Source of the DNA: Perca fluviatilis
Lineage: Eukaryota > Chordata > Actinopteri > Perciformes > Percidae
Direction of reading: 5' to 3'
Length of the DNA: 64,000 nucleotides
NCBI RefSeq assembly: GCF_010015445.1
Contig: NC_053114.1
Coordinates: 17,997,724-18,061,723, forward strand
Below the pieces are notes generated by a model. That model did not search any database. It was not told where the DNA came from and was given only the letters and a program-made list of their open reading frames with translations. The position numbers were made by a program, and so were the translations under genes. Below, piece after piece: positions 11,920-25,291 of the stretch (position 1 is the stretch's first letter; every line of letters begins with the position of its first letter).

Positions 11920-13655
11920 GACAGAAAACACTGAGTTAAGTGGTGACAGACTTTCAGGCAGAAATATAAACAGGCAGTGTGTGGTGACATCTGTTAAAAA
12001 GAGAAACCCTCTAAACAGCTTTTGTGGATTAACCAGTAAATGAATAAACCCTGTTAGCATATGGATAAACAAGTTAATCTTATGCATCAGCATGTGTGTC
12101 TGTATCAGTGCTCTATCCTGGTGCTAAAACATGGCACTACCTCGCCCCAGGCTCTTGGTCAGGTAATAGAAAAGACAACAGGAGAGGTATCTGTTTGTCT
12201 CATTTCATAACATGAATACTGCATTAAATGCACTTGACCAAATGTCACCTGCCTCACTTAGTAAATTTCCTGAATTTCATACTACACCTACGCCATTGCC
12301 TTTATGATTGAAGTGGGTGGTACCTTTTAATATTTTGCACAATCGAGAGTATCCAGATCTATTTCACAACAAATGGTAATAATAGGGATTGGGTATTATC
12401 TCGACATTATCTCAGCAGCAGCGGAGAGCAATCTCAGCCTACTGACCTGGATTAGAGGGAATATGATTGCATATTCACTGCCGAAACAAAAGACAACTTT
12501 AAGTGTCAAGGACAATAAGCAGTGAATCAAGAATGCATTCTTGATTAGCAAATTAGCTTCATTACAGAACCATCTTTATGCTCTGTTTGATCTATTCTGC
12601 CTGTGTATTTATAAGTCTACAGAAATTTTATAACAAGTGATAATTAGTTGAATCATATTAGTGCATGCAATAATGGCGCTGTGGAAAAAACCCAGGTAAA
12701 CTGGGTCATGTGCAGGAAAAGCTGTGTTGACCTATATTCAGAAACACTCTAATAAAGCAACTCTTCCCAAACACTAGAATTTTGAAATATTTATTATGGC
12801 ACCGGAATGGGCCTGTTTCTTCGTCTTATTCTCAGTGCAGTATGGTTTAGTTTTGTCATTTTAGTTTTGAAATTTACTGTGCTCCAGACAGCCAAGATGG
12901 ATTGCTTTGAATGGCCGTCTGCCTGCAGTGCCCATTTTAATTCAGCCTGGCTGCCACACCCACAGCGGCTGCCTGGGGCCAGTGAGAGAGCAGCAGGACA
13001 GAGTGGAGCAGTGGTGAACTATGGCTGCATGGGGCCAGACTGAGAATATAGGTCATCGAGTCCTGCAGATGAAAGTTGCATAGCACTGGCTGCTGGGGTG
13101 GAAGCAGGGTGGAGATGGAGTAAATATAGAGATGCTTCCAACTCCTCAGCATGGACGGTTTAAATGACCACAGGGAGGGATAGAAAAGGGCATGGGCAGG
13201 TTATATGCAGAAGGGAGTATGAGAGTGGGAGTGGCATGCAAGCCGGGAGAATTTAGGAGATTTAGTGTATGGAGAGGCATGGGTGGGGTATGTGCTGGGG
13301 GGGGGGGGATGAGACTCAGAGGAACAGGAGAGTGTCAGTGTTTGTTGGAAGCAGTATCAAATGCTCTTTCTTACTGATGAAGGGGAAATAGAAAAAGCAG
13401 GCTCCCCTCCTCGGAGCAGCTGCGACTGGCACACAATATCGTCCTCTGTTCGCCTGTGGCTGGTGGCGATCGGGGGGCGAGTGTAAAGATCACACTCACA
13501 GTGCACATATCCTTCTGTTTTCTTCTAGAGTTGAGATTGATGTGGTCAGTTTTGGTGCTCAGAGCAGTGTGACATTGCTCACTGTAGTGTAATCTCAGTG
13601 ACACAACTCAAATGTGATCTGAATCAACAATTTGATTTGTTTAATATATCCTGCT
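11920..13655. other. Single-copy DNA, no gene seen
   Basis: No recognisable coding or repeat signal apart from a G-run at 13300-13308. Confidence 0.45.
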
Positions 13656-13990
13656 TTAAAGGGACAGTTAACTCAAATTACAAACAAATATTATTTTCTC
13701 ATCATTCATATTGTTTTCTTCTAGTGGTGACACCCATCTTTAACGTCAATACAGTGGAGGTGAATGGAACTTTGTTGGGGTGCTCGTGGCAATTAAAAAA
13801 ATTTCTTGCTTACTCCGGAAAATCCACCGAACACACTTTTAAGAGTTTTCTTTAGAAGTTCTTCCCGCTGAAGAAAACGTCCCTGTGAAAACTTTTGACT
13901 GTTTTGTGTGGATTTTCCAGAGTAACAAGGATACTATTCCTAGAAAGTCATGTTGCTGTAGATTTTTAAAATAGACATTTTCAAATTAAT
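13656..13990. mobile_element. Probable degraded MITE beginning TTAAAGGGACAG
   Basis: A start of the form TTAA-AGGGACAGTTAACTCAAAT at 13656 is typical of dispersed short repeats in fishes. The following sequence (a GTGGTGACACCCATC phrase and GTGGAGGTGAATGG near 13755) also looks repeat-derived. I could not locate a matching right end, so the extent is a guess. Confidence 0.4.
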
Positions 13991-16137
13991 TCTTTGCGCA
14001 ACAAGACAACATAAACATAAGCCGACAGGATTCTCAGAGATGGCTAATAAAGGCTAATAAAATCAAAACTATCTGCATGCTAAACACCGCTAGAGGTAAA
14101 TTATGAAAAACGGTATGTTTTTCTGTAATTAAAGTGAACGAACCACCCTTAATTCTTTCAAAGCCTATTATCACAGAGCACAAATTAGACATGTCTTGTG
14201 TGCTCAGAAAATAGAAGTTCAAAGAATGACTGATGTGTTAGAGTAAGTGTAAATGCGATCCATTCCCAGGTTTTGTCGAGGCGGCAGAGAATTCTCCTGC
14301 TCGCTCTCTCGTCTGTCACTCCCTTCCAGCTGCAGCCTGTTCCAGTCGAGGTCAAACTTAGGCATGCACTCATGGTAAGTGGCTTTTTGTTAAGACAAAT
14401 GTTTCAAGAGGTGCTTGTCAAAATGTCTGGTTCTAGAGGCAATGGGTAATATGTGTGCGTAACAAAAAAGAAGGCACTGCAATCACTCAACAACTGTACG
14501 TGCAGAGTTTCCTTATTAAACATAATGATGGACATTATTCAATCAAATTAGTACCCCTCCATTGCCTGCTGTCCATTAGTCCCATCAGATACAGTTTTAA
14601 ACGACCTGTAAATGCAGGACTTGAATGAGGCGTGGTGAATATTCTCCCCCTGATAGTTAATCATTCTGTTATTAAGCAACACTTGGTCCTCATCACACCA
14701 TCCCTCCTCCTGCATCCAAAACTAGTTTGCAAAACAAAAAGATTTCTATCTGCCGTTCGCTCAGTTCTCCACCCCTACAGCCCCAGTGAGCTAATGATGA
14801 TCAATTAACTTTAGAGACAAGGAGAAATGACTGCATGCGCTATGAACTTAGCATTTCAAATGTGCTGCAATACAACTGACAATCACACAAATTGAATACC
14901 TTCTCAGAGTCTGAGAAAGGGATATACATTGACTGCTAGTGCTGTTCCATTTTGGCCAAATGACACCTAATTATGTAGCCAGGGCTACCTGAATAGAGCG
15001 AGAGTGAGAGGAGCTGAAGGCAGAAAAAAAAAAAAATAAACAATAGGGTACAGGCAGGGGAGACAGTGAAGGGTGAAGTGACTATGTGAGCGAAAAAGAA
15101 AGAGCAAGGCAGTGTGGACAGAGTCGTGACTTATTATAGCCGTGAGTGTGTTTGTGGAGGTGAGAGAGGCACAGAGGTATGAGTCCACGGTGAGGGGCTA
15201 AGAAAGGGTCTGTATAGGGACGACTAAATGTGAAGGGTCATTGCTGAGAGTGGAGCGGAGCCTGCTGACGCAGACAGACAGTCTGTCTCTCCTGCACTAA
15301 GGAGTTTAGGGACACAGAGATTCAGCTGCTGGTCTAGACGGCAGTCTGAGATAGAAGAGGCAGTCAAGGAAAAGTCCTTCCAACCCCCCACATGCAGACA
15401 CTTATTCACAATGCTAATGCAGACAAAAGGCAGCCTTTTAGAACCCCTACACACCAAGCCAACCTCAAAGAACTAGTGCCACAAAAGTCAACATCAAAAG
15501 ATTTGCATAGCCTCACGTCACTGCGTGTCCAACCCTGTCTCCTAAAAACTATGTGTATACAACTTTAAAATAGCCGATACGTTATGTAGGATTAACTTTT
15601 TTTTTCTTTTTTTTTTTTAAATCTACAACAAATAATCCTTTATACTAAATGTATCTGCAAACTGTTTTTGTTATGTAGTTCTAGAGGACATGCATATATA
15701 TTGTTTAATTTGGAGGACTTGTGCAAATCATATCGAATACCAGCACGAACTAACAAAAAGACCCTTTAACAAAAGGTGTCACCTTTTTCTGCACATATAA
15801 TCAGTCAGTGTCAGCTGAATGCTAATTAATTTGTAATGGTGACAACTTCATTTTTCAGAAGCAAGTGGACAAAAATGCCACAGGCAGTAGCCAATGCCTT
15901 ATCTGCTCTACTTGCTGCCACCTCCGTGACAACAAACATATAGGTCTGGGACAGAAGCCAAGCTGCCATGGGCACTAAAATTCTGACAACTGGTGTGAAT
16001 CATAGTGAAAGATTTTGTTATTGTTAAAAAAAACAAAACACTGACAAATATTTTAGCATTCAAATACAAGTTGAAGTTTGCATGCTTTGGGATTGAGTCC
16101 CATTACATGCTGCTCTTTGGATGCTTTTATATAGGCC
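13991..16137. other. Single-copy DNA, no gene seen
   Basis: Contains a T-rich run at 15599-15620 and an A-run at 15025-15038. No gene is recognised. Confidence 0.45.
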
Positions 16138-16624
16138 TTAATGGTCCCCTAATACTGTATCTGAAGTCTCTTTCCTGAAATTCAGCCTTGGTGCAGAATT
16201 ACAGCCACTAGAGCCAGTCCCATAATGAGCTTTCCTTAGTGTGTGCCATTTCTGTGTCTGTAGCTGTTAAAGAGGAGAGAGGGGGGAAAGGTGGAGGGTG
16301 GGGGTGTGGCCTTGACCAACTGCCACTTTGCTCATTTAAAAGCCATGATGTCTCTCTCTCTCATGGGTGGGCCAAATTCTCTGGGCGGGCAAAGCAGAGA
16401 AAGGGGAGGTAACCTTGCTCATTATGAGCTCATAAGGAGCAAGATTCCACATCGGCCCATCTGAGCTTTCATTTTCTCAAAGGCAGAGCAGGATACCCAG
16501 GGCTCGGTTTACACCTATCACCATTTCTAGCCACTGGGGGGGCCATAGGCAGGCAGGAGGAACTCATTAATTAATGTTAAAAAAAACCTCATAAAGTGAA
16601 ATTTTCATGCCATGGGACCTTTAA
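16138..16624. mobile_element. TTAA-flanked non-autonomous element (teleost family)
   Basis: TTAA at 16138-16141 precedes TGGTCCCCTAATACTG. The other end reads CATGCCATGGGACCT followed by TTAA at 16621-16624. The ends share only NGGTCCC as an inverted repeat. The 479-bp interior is a sequence I recognise from memory as highly repeated in percomorph fishes. It contains no coding frame and two short palindromic patches, for example CATTATGAGCTCATAA near 16419. The TTAA flanks suggest a piggyBac-like target; the mobilising enzyme is unknown. Confidence 0.78.
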
Positions 16625-17268
16625 ATGAAAACAGAGCAACAAGTAAGATTGAGACTTCCCTGCCTGCCAGCTGTTTTCCATGGTGACCTGCACCTGCTAC
16701 ACAGTGGGAAGGTCATTGCTAATCGAATCAGTGTAATGTGGGTGCTTTTATGTGCACCCTTCAGAGAAAAGCTAAATGCATTATGGGCAGAATCCTGCTG
16801 GGTGTGTGGGTGTGTCTGCCTGCCTGTCTGTCTAGATGTCAGTGTCAGTCAGTGCGTCTTTCTGTCCGTCTTTGTGTGAGTCGGCATGATGCAAGTGTGT
16901 GAGCCAGCTAGATGCAGAGGCCCACAGCAGATGAGCCATTGCAGTGATTGGCTGGTCTCTGTCGTGTGCTGATGGGTCGCTGTCTCTTTCTGTTCAAACA
17001 GGGGTCTAATCAGACACTTTAGCAGGCTGTCTTGTTCAAACACACCATGCTCTGCACTAGGGATCTGGCAAACACAGACTTGTATTTATGTGTGTGACTG
17101 TGCGTGTGTTTGTGCATGCTGAGGGTCAGTAGAATTAGTGTTGGTGAGGAGATGGAAGTGGGATATAGAAATCTGTCTAGCTCAATGTTCCTGGTCCTCA
17201 TTCTGTCACACTACCATGTCTGTGATACATTTCAGTCCCTCATCTCCTACTGATGATGAAGTGCATAT

Positions 17269-17287
17269 ATGTGTGTGTGTGTGTGTG
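17269..17287. repeat. Short GT run
   Basis: A 19-bp GT dinucleotide tract just upstream of the inverted repeat fragment at 17294. Confidence 0.9.
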
Positions 17288-17293
17288 GCTTAT

Positions 17294-17347
17294 AATGGCA
17301 TGACAATTTAACTTTATGAGGTTTTTTAACATTAATATGCGTTCTTA
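17294..17347 (-). mobile_element. Fragment of the 16.1-kb element family, inverted
   Basis: AATGGCATGACAATTTAACT, TTATGAGGTTTTTTAACATT and the next few bases match the reverse complement of 16560-16615 at roughly 85-90 percent by eye. The outer TTAAAGGTCCC terminus is missing, so this is a truncated second copy in opposite orientation about 700 bp away. Confidence 0.6.
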
Positions 17348-17799
17348 ACATGATGGAATTTCAACACTAAACCAAGAACAGCTATGGTGGATGGCAGTCT
17401 GAGACAGACAAAGTGTATGTCTTTGTCTGTTTGATTTTAAGATAATAGAAAGTCCCTGAGTGATGAGTACATTAGAAAAAGCTATCCAGAGCTCAAAGAG
17501 CAGCCGGGACAGATGGGGCATCAACACCAAGAACTGCTGCTTACACACTGAAACTTAGACACATAAAAATATTTCATGCAGTAAATGTCCGTGGCCCTTG
17601 GCCAATATGTGCGTTAGGTTAGTCTCGACTCACTTAACCTCCCTTTAATTTTACTTGTGAAACTAATTGTCTTGGTACCTGAAGCATTTACTAATTACAG
17701 ACATTTTCAGTGAAGAGAATGTTAATGCATTGGTGGAGTGTTAAGCCTTTTCTTTTTTTCTGTGTGTGTGCATGTTTTTTCACTTACGTGTAAATGTAG

Positions 17800-18010
17800 G
17801 AACATAATGAGAACCTTCACATAGTCATATCATGGGGACGAAAAGCAGATCCCCAAAAGGTAAACAATGTGATTCAAGGGTCATGACTTGTTTTTTGGTT
17901 AAAGTAAGGTTTACGGTCAGGTTAAGATTAAGGTTAGAGTTGGGATTATGCAGTGGTAGTGGTTAGGGTTAGCGTCAGTCTCTAGGGAATGAGTGCAGTA
18001 TCCTTGTAAA
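17800..18010. repeat. Probable dispersed repeat fragment (TGGGGAC ... GGTTAGGG)
   Basis: The phrase CATGGGGACGAAAAGCAG, a GGTTAAGATTAAGGTTAG series and CTAGGGAATGAGTGCAGTA follow the order seen in a common fish repeat I know from memory. No ends were found. Confidence 0.4.
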
Positions 18011-18114
18011 CAACTAAAATAAGTGTGCATGTGTGTTGTATTTGAATTTGAATTACTCTGATCTTTTAGGAGGGCTCGGAGACAGTAACACCTCACACAA
18101 ACACAGACACATAC

Positions 18115-18216
<102 letters not shown>

Positions 18217-18383
18217 GATCATGCCTCTGTGCGTTAATCCCTCTGTGCATGGCGGTTCAATTCCATGGAGGTTAATTAGAGATAATCAGAGGGAACCACT
18301 GTTCTGCCACCGAGAAAACTCAACTAATTTGTTATCACTGAACTCTTCCCTTTGTCTTACAGCCCCTTTTTGCTTGTCTGGTC

Positions 18384-18385
<2 letters not shown>

Positions 18386-18426
<41 letters not shown>
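18386..18426. repeat. (GT)n microsatellite
   Basis: A clean 41-bp GT run, opposite in strand sense to the CA array 170 bp upstream. Confidence 0.97.
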
Positions 18427-18427
<1 letters not shown>

Positions 18428-20690
18428 TTTCCTGTCTATTTCTTACCATGCTTAAAGGAACTACAAAATACAAGTCAATCACAAAACTTCATAAGCAAAT
18501 GATCTCCTTGAAAGCACTTAACATCACAGATTGATTGATAAACAGGTATAACACTGTGTGATCATAGAACAATGAAGGTTTTCTTTAAGTTTACACAACA
18601 ACAAAGCTCACAGGCTTGCAACCCCGAAGCATAATGGAGGGGGAATTTAAAAAGTGAGTTTATCTCAGGGCGCTCCATGGCACAGGAAAAATCTGAACCT
18701 TACTATGATTATACCTTGGAGACTTGAGATTCACCAAAACCGCAATAGGTTTTCACTCCTTTTTTTCTAAACTGTACACCTGTGGCTGCATTTTTTTTTA
18801 ATAATATATTCTCTTCTTCTTAATGATGCAAAACCAACAAACCGAAGCCTTTTTAAAACAGCCTGTTCAATATTATGTTGTACCATTATTGTTACTCACC
18901 GTTCTGCATAAAACATATGTACACAGAATGAGGGGACAGAGTTGTTCTTGCTGTTAAACCAGCAGCAGAGGAAGTTACAGAGCCAAATCCACATCTGTGT
19001 AAAAGGGACAGCTGGCATAGCGGAACTACACAGACACACTAGACGCCGACGCTGTTGTGTAACATGCCTTGCTTCTTTTGCTTCTGGGATGCCAGCATGC
19101 TTCCTAAAATCACACACTGGGGCAGCATTATGTCTCTGTGTTTGGTTCACTGTAAAAAAGCAACTAATGGCAGATCTTCTTTACGGCGGTATTGCAGAAT
19201 CTCTGTGTAAATGAGGGTTATCGCCTGGCTATGGAACTTCCTTGTTAGCTGGCTGCACCTTTTAGCACAAATGGCAGTGTTTGTGAAGATGGTGAGGGAT
19301 TGTGACCTTGTCGCTATACTACTAACGACTACTGGTTGGTCAGAAGCTTCACCTGAATGGAAGATGGGGGAGAGATTGGTATTTTCAGTCTGACCACAGT
19401 ATTACACCCTCCCAATGAATATCCTCACTGGCAGGTGAAAAGAAATGGACAGCATGTGTATCAGAGGTGATGCATGGTTGTCCACACGCTCCACAGGCCA
19501 GCAGTGGAAGTTAGCAGTGACCCAAGAGTATAGCTGAGTGTATGGCCTTTCCAGGTTAAGGGAAAAGAGGTAAATGTTGCTGTTTCTTAGTGTCACTGTC
19601 CTTTTATTGGGGCTTATTTGCCCTTGAGCATGGCACGTAAACACAACATGAGTCTATGAATGCTTATTGTCAAAGATTGTGGTGGTGCTCCTAGCTGAGA
19701 ATCTGTGTAACGATGCACAGTAGTGGGGTTTAGCATTAAAATAACAAGGCAGTCAAAGCAGGGTAAATAGAGGTTAAAAATATCCCTAAGCACATCTCTG
19801 CTGTGTCATTGCCTCCCCTTTGATTGATGGTAGGATGTGTCATTCCTATCATTGTTTCTTTTTTTCGGGATCCCCTCAGCTATTTCATGAGAATATGTTA
19901 ATTTCACATTCCAATTAAGAAGAAGTCACTCAAAGGAGGTGAAACAAGGTTTAATATGAAATAATTGGAAAATGTTCAGCTTTATGCTGTTGCACAGATT
20001 TAAAGTGCAATGCGGTTAGAAGTCTGTGTTCAACCAAATTAATTTATGCTACAGTAAACAGTACCGTGGAAACCTGAATTCTTCAAGAAGAATGTTCTTT
20101 TTAATAATGGCTTATTAGCTACTGTCTTAGAATTCTGTGCGGACCAGCTCATACTCCAAAAGGCATGAAGTATTAGAGTTGTACAGCATTCTGTACCACA
20201 AATGGCATTTTTGCAGCCTTGGCTGATTTTAGGGCTCAAATATGACAAGACCGTATAGCCTATGGAGTTTGCTATCTGACAGACAAAGAGAACAAGAGAG
20301 CGTGTGTTGGCCAGATGCCACATACACAGCCTGTATACAGTAAAGCTGGACTGTGGAAATTTTTTATTAAGTGTGTACTTGTAGTTGTGGACGTGTGTGT
20401 GTTTATGGTTTGTAGGTGCGTTAGTGTGGGGGTGGGTGGTCATGCAATGTCATCAATAATATATCAGCTCTGCTCATGCATTTAACACTTGGTTTCACTT
20501 GTTTTACTCATCTGGCTCCTCTACCACAGGGGGATAAATCATTAAATTATTAAATTAAAATTATTATCATTAAAACATCTCCTTCCCTCCCTTCTTGCGC
20601 AACTAATTCACCTTTGCAGTGAAAAGAAAAACAGTGATATGGCAGAAATCCCTCAGTAAGTACCTAAAGGAAATGCAGATAGCGTAACAC
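18427..20690. other. Single-copy DNA, no gene seen
   Basis: Several frames of 60-134 codons exist (the longest on the minus strand, 20039-20443). None has composition or motifs of a protein, and no splice-flanked exon is convincing. Confidence 0.4.
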
Positions 20691-20701
20691 ATACAGTTAC
20701 A

Positions 20702-20995
20702 CATAGGGATGCAACGATTATAGAGTTTGTTGGTACGATTATAGTCTGAAAAATAATCACGGTTTCAATTTTAATTTTTAAATTTTAATTTCAATTTTAA
20801 GCGAGAACAAAAATATATAGTTTTTATACAGACTTTTGTATACATAGTATACTCTAGTGTATTATCATAATTTGTTTAACATGTGCAAATATTTTTTTTT
20901 TTACCTCAACCTTAAACCAGATAAAGACTTGCGCACCCCCTGTGATCTTTGCCGCCCCCTAAGGGGTGCCCGGACCCCAGGTTGGGAACCACTGG
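20702..20995. mobile_element. hAT-type element fragments
   Basis: An AGGGATGCAACGATTATAG start near 20707 and a terminal CCAGGTTGGGAACCACTG at 20977-20994 both look like ends of hAT-family non-autonomous elements. The second is the reverse complement of a CAGTGGTTCCCAACCTGG terminus. They do not match each other, so these are probably two different fragments. Confidence 0.5.
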
Positions 20996-22337
20996 TTTAG
21001 ATGACATGAGTTTCCACTTCCTTAAACCTTGCAGCTTCATGGAGAACTTTTTAAACTAGATGTTGGAAAACGAAGCATAAGTCTCCCTAGTCAATGTTCC
21101 AAAAACAGCCACCATGTTTTTCCACTCCAAAAATTCATCCATTTAGGAAGATTTCTAAGCAAAGGAGAGCAGTAGTCAGTCACTTACTTAAAAATGACTC
21201 CCAGAAATGCTCAATGAGCCATGCCAGACCACAAGCAAACGTGGTTGTGAGTTCATGCACTGTGGACGCCTGGAGTAGACTCAAAAACACATGTGAAGTT
21301 AAGGTCATCTTCAGTCTTTCAACAGATGACGTGTTTTTTCACATATTGTTGTAACTGGTAGTCCATCATTCACTTTCACAACCATTTCACCACCTTTCAG
21401 TGATGTCTGCCGCTCTGGTTAAAATCGTGTCACTGTAATTATACATTCATGTGTTTTCTCTTGGACTACAACACATATTAGCATACATTTTTTGATTTAT
21501 CATGCTTTTTACTAAGGCTAGCTAAAGTCAATCAGGCTTGTTGACACAGCACCAATGCAATTTCTTGTCAGAATTATCATATATGTGTCATGAAGTGTAT
21601 TTCTCACCCACATTCTATCCTAAACTCAGTGAGTTGCACCGCACTCAGAGAGCAGTTGTCTCCAGATGTATGTGCCTCTGTGAATGTGAGTTTGATTAAA
21701 TATGAGGCTGAACCCCATGCAGTACCTTTGTTGTGGTATGAAAGTGAAGTAAGAAGTCTGCGTCCTGAATTTAAGATTATTGTGTCAATCAACTGTGACC
21801 GACAGTGCCTTTTTACTCTCAATAAAATGGCATGTTCGCCAAAATAAGCTGGTTTCAACAGGAGTTAATTATTAGTAATTATTTTGTCTATTCATATTTT
21901 GGTTAATGCTTAATATAATCCAACTTTCTACAGCTTTAAAGGTCAGGCTGAAGTCACGGCGGAAATAAGAGGATTTGTTCGTGTTCTTGGCTGAAAAAGA
22001 AAAGAAAGAGATAAAAAATAGAACAGAAAGAGGTAGGTAAAGAACAGAAGACAAAAGACATGATTGAAAGAGTGGAGAAGAAAAAACAGATGTTTGTGAG
22101 AACGGAGGAGAAAAGAAAGCGGGATAGGTGGAGGAGGCGGTGGATAGTTTATGTGCAGCAGCATTAATCTCTGTCAGTCTGTTGGTCAATAATGGCTGTG
22201 GTCTCGACCATTGGATGTTGCTGTAAATGATTGATATAGCAATAACCTGTTTACCCAGGTGGCTTAAAGCAGTGGTATTCTCTGCAATATTGAATAAACA
22301 GCACAACTCTTCCCTGCAATAGTATACAGATTCACAT
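20996..22337. other. Single-copy DNA, no gene seen
   Basis: A purine-rich stretch at 21985-22145 encodes only low-complexity frames on the minus strand. Confidence 0.4.
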
Positions 22338-22351
22338 GCACACACACACAC

Positions 22352-22402
<51 letters not shown>

Positions 22403-22413
22403 AACACACACAC
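22338..22413. repeat. (CA)n microsatellite with CACG variants
   Basis: A CA run interrupted by CG units near 22355 and 22399. The long minus-strand frame over it is repeat translation continuing into unrelated sequence. Confidence 0.96.
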
Positions 22414-23189
22414 TGCTCAGGGCTACATCAGTGGTGGTGGCAGGGCTGCAGGATGATGATGATAAAAAAAAAAAGTTTCTTCAGCTAAATAAGTTCAGGT
22501 GTCTTTGAACAAGATGTTGAATCCCTACTTAATTCACCTCCTTTTTTAGTTAAAGGGGGAACTCACACTAACAGGCTCCTTGATCGATTCAGGACAGAAT
22601 ATTAATAAACTGTGTCACTGTTTATTAATTTCTAGGGATGGAATACTGCCCAACTGGCACTGGATAGAAGTAGGAAGACATCTGGACAGGTTGCCAGTCC
22701 ATCAGACAGCTAACAAACTCACATTGATATCCTAAAAGTGTCTGAAAATACAAACGTCAATACAAAAGTCTCTACTCCACTACTTGCATGTTTAGACTGA
22801 GAATAAGCCTGCACTCACACTGGAAGAGAAAAAAATCCCAGATTCTTGTTTCTGTGAGTGACAGTTGAAACTATTGAGCCACGCAGCCACTGCTAACATT
22901 TCACCTAAATCAGTATCTCCGAGGTTACAGGGAATGATCCAGGAGGCCAGTTGCTTTGATTGAGAGGTGCCCTCTGTGCTCTAACTGACCTGCATCTGGA
23001 TTAGAGCTGAGGTCTACTGAAAGGCTGAAGGAGATGAGATGTAGTGCCGCTCCCGAGGCCTCAGCCCTGGGCAGAGTCACTGCGACTTTTCCTCTGCTGT
23101 CTTCACTGTCTCCACCCACCTCAGGGTCGCTGGTGTCTCCTGCTCTGAGCTGGTCATCTTATCAGCCAGTACTGCTACACCAGAGACAG

Positions 23190-23194
23190 ACACA

Positions 23195-23233
<39 letters not shown>

Positions 23234-23258
23234 TACACAGACCCACACACACAGACAC
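23190..23258. repeat. Imperfect (CA)n array
   Basis: CA run with phase break (ACCACAC) near 23200 and a CAGA-rich tail. Confidence 0.93.
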
Positions 23259-24734
23259 GGCAGAGTGCTCTAAATTTAAACATGATTAGATTTACTATAC
23301 TAGAGGAAACTTCCATCATCTCATCATATAATGCAATATGCCATTAGGTTGTCTGTGTACTGAAATATTTTTACAGTAAAGCTTGCAACAACATTTCTGT
23401 GACACTGCTTGGAAATGTAAAGTAGATGAACTTTTGTGTTTTAAGCTGTTAAAAAAAGAATAACACAACTCTTATTTTTCCATTATAACTAAGTTCATTT
23501 AATACAATTTCATAATATGACATTTGATGCAGTTTCCTATTTAGGAATATACTGTATATATAAACTGTAAGTAGGTATGTTTTTTATAAACAAACAAACT
23601 TGCAAAGGGATGCAAATTAGAGAACTGGATGCTGGAAATAGGAAGACCATCATTAGAAATCAGTAGAAATTTGGTCTTGTTTTCTAAACACTCACACAAC
23701 AAGAGTTTTATTTATGTATATATAATTTTTTTTTTTTTTGCAACCTGGATTTTGTTTGGGTTTTTTATATATATTTTCAGATTTAAACAGATTTTCAGTA
23801 TATTAAAATCTGATTCCATGATGTTTAATGACAATTATATAAGTGAGATATGTTTTATTTTTGCACTTCTTGTAAACTCAACAGCTTTTAAGCCTTTCTA
23901 AACGCTTGTTTTGTTAATAGGGGCTCAGCATTTAAATAAAAGTGAACCTTCGTCAAAATGGGCTGATGCGGAACATGTCTTGGCAAGTTGTAGTGTGTCA
24001 ATTACAAAATGTTACATATTTACAGTAGTATGTTTTATGATATTTTTATTTCATAAGCACAGAGAGTTTAAATATGCTAATGCGATTTTAATCTTCCAAA
24101 CTTTTCAATGCAAGAATGGCAGACTGGGAGGCTGTGGTAAACCACCTTCCATTATATATTTCACAATGTGTGGCTCTTAAAGGAGATCTATTGCTGGCAA
24201 GCTACCGCATGCAAAGACATTAATTATACAAGCCTATGTCCCCAACGCTCTACAGTATTGACTTTTTTACCTGCTTAAGCCATTTTCTATTCAAGGTAAT
24301 TAAACATTTTGTATGACGTTTCCTCTTGCAGAAGAAAGGAAAGGCTTTTAGATGGCATGAAACTGCTGCAAACGGAATAAAGATGTAATAAAACTTAAAG
24401 AGGAGGGGGGGGGGGCCTTCCTCACCAGACTGTCCTCTCATTCACACACATTCTGGGTCTTGCAGTAAATCGCTAATATCCAACCAGAGCTTGCTATAAT
24501 GAATACAGGGAGTTGGAGGACCAGACACCTTTATTACAAGTATGTAATGAGTCATTGAAAAAGCAGAGCAACATCATGGTCAGAGACAAAGAGTGGTGGT
24601 GTCTACCTAAACAGAACTAAAAGCATTGAAACGCCAAGCCAATAGTTGGCTGTCGGACGCCATTGAGCCATTATTGAGTGTCTGTGACTGACAGTCGGCC
24701 CGAGTGGGTCCAGCACTGTTGGCGTTAGTAGGCC
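23259..24734. other. Single-copy AT-rich DNA, no gene seen
   Basis: Contains a T-run at 23729-23739 and a G-run at 24405-24414. No gene is recognised. Confidence 0.4.
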
Positions 24735-25115
24735 CCTGGTTCCAAGTTCTCTATTTCGTTTTCCACTGCAGATAGTACTCCCTCAGCTGATCGCCATAGT
24801 GACGCCGTGTGAAACGGCTGTGACATCATCTTCAACGCAACACTCGCTGAATCCTTTCATCGGCAACCATAGTATATGGCAATTTTTTTTAAAATCTGGG
24901 TTGAGTTAAAATTGCGTTCACTATTCACGGTAGCTTGCCTGTTTTAAAATGGCAGGTTTGTGCAGGATGTCCTGTGATGCACACGTGACAATTCTAGTGA
25001 CAATTCTGTCTGACGAATCAGCGGTCTTTAGTGTTTTAACTCTACCTTTTAGTACCGACTCAGCTCGCTTGGAACCAAAAAACGTACCAGGCACTACCCG
25101 CTAACTTTTGTAGTC
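24735..25115. repeat. Possible degraded element with inverted GGTTCCAAG ends
   Basis: TGGTTCCAAG near 24738 is mirrored by CTTGGAACCA near 25069-25078. Between them CTACCTTTTAGTACCGACTC (about 25043) resembles the border of a known fish repeat. No target duplication was found. Confidence 0.4.
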
Positions 25116-25291
25116 TGGCTCAACAGATGTACATTGGTGGGATAAAGCACTTCTCTCAAGCGCCGGACGTCCCTCCCTTTCCGCTGTCTCCTCTATGTAT
25201 TGGGCGAGGGCACCGTTGCTGCACCCGGGGCTTAGTGCCAATGGTTACAGTGCCAGAGCAAAGCCAGACTTCATAGTGCCAGTATTCCGAA

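Noticed and set aside
17930..17975. Interstitial telomere repeat
   Set aside because: Only one or two GGTTAG-like units in a row; better explained as part of a dispersed repeat.
20039..20443. 134-codon minus-strand frame
   Set aside because: No domain, no biased codon use and no splice context; composition like surrounding non-coding DNA.
21872..22411. 179-codon minus-strand frame
   Set aside because: It starts in the CA array and runs through purine-rich sequence; no recognisable domain.
24735..25115. Confident transposon call
   Set aside because: Inverted GGTTCCAAG motifs exist, but no target duplication or continuous arm match was found, so it is listed only as a possible repeat.
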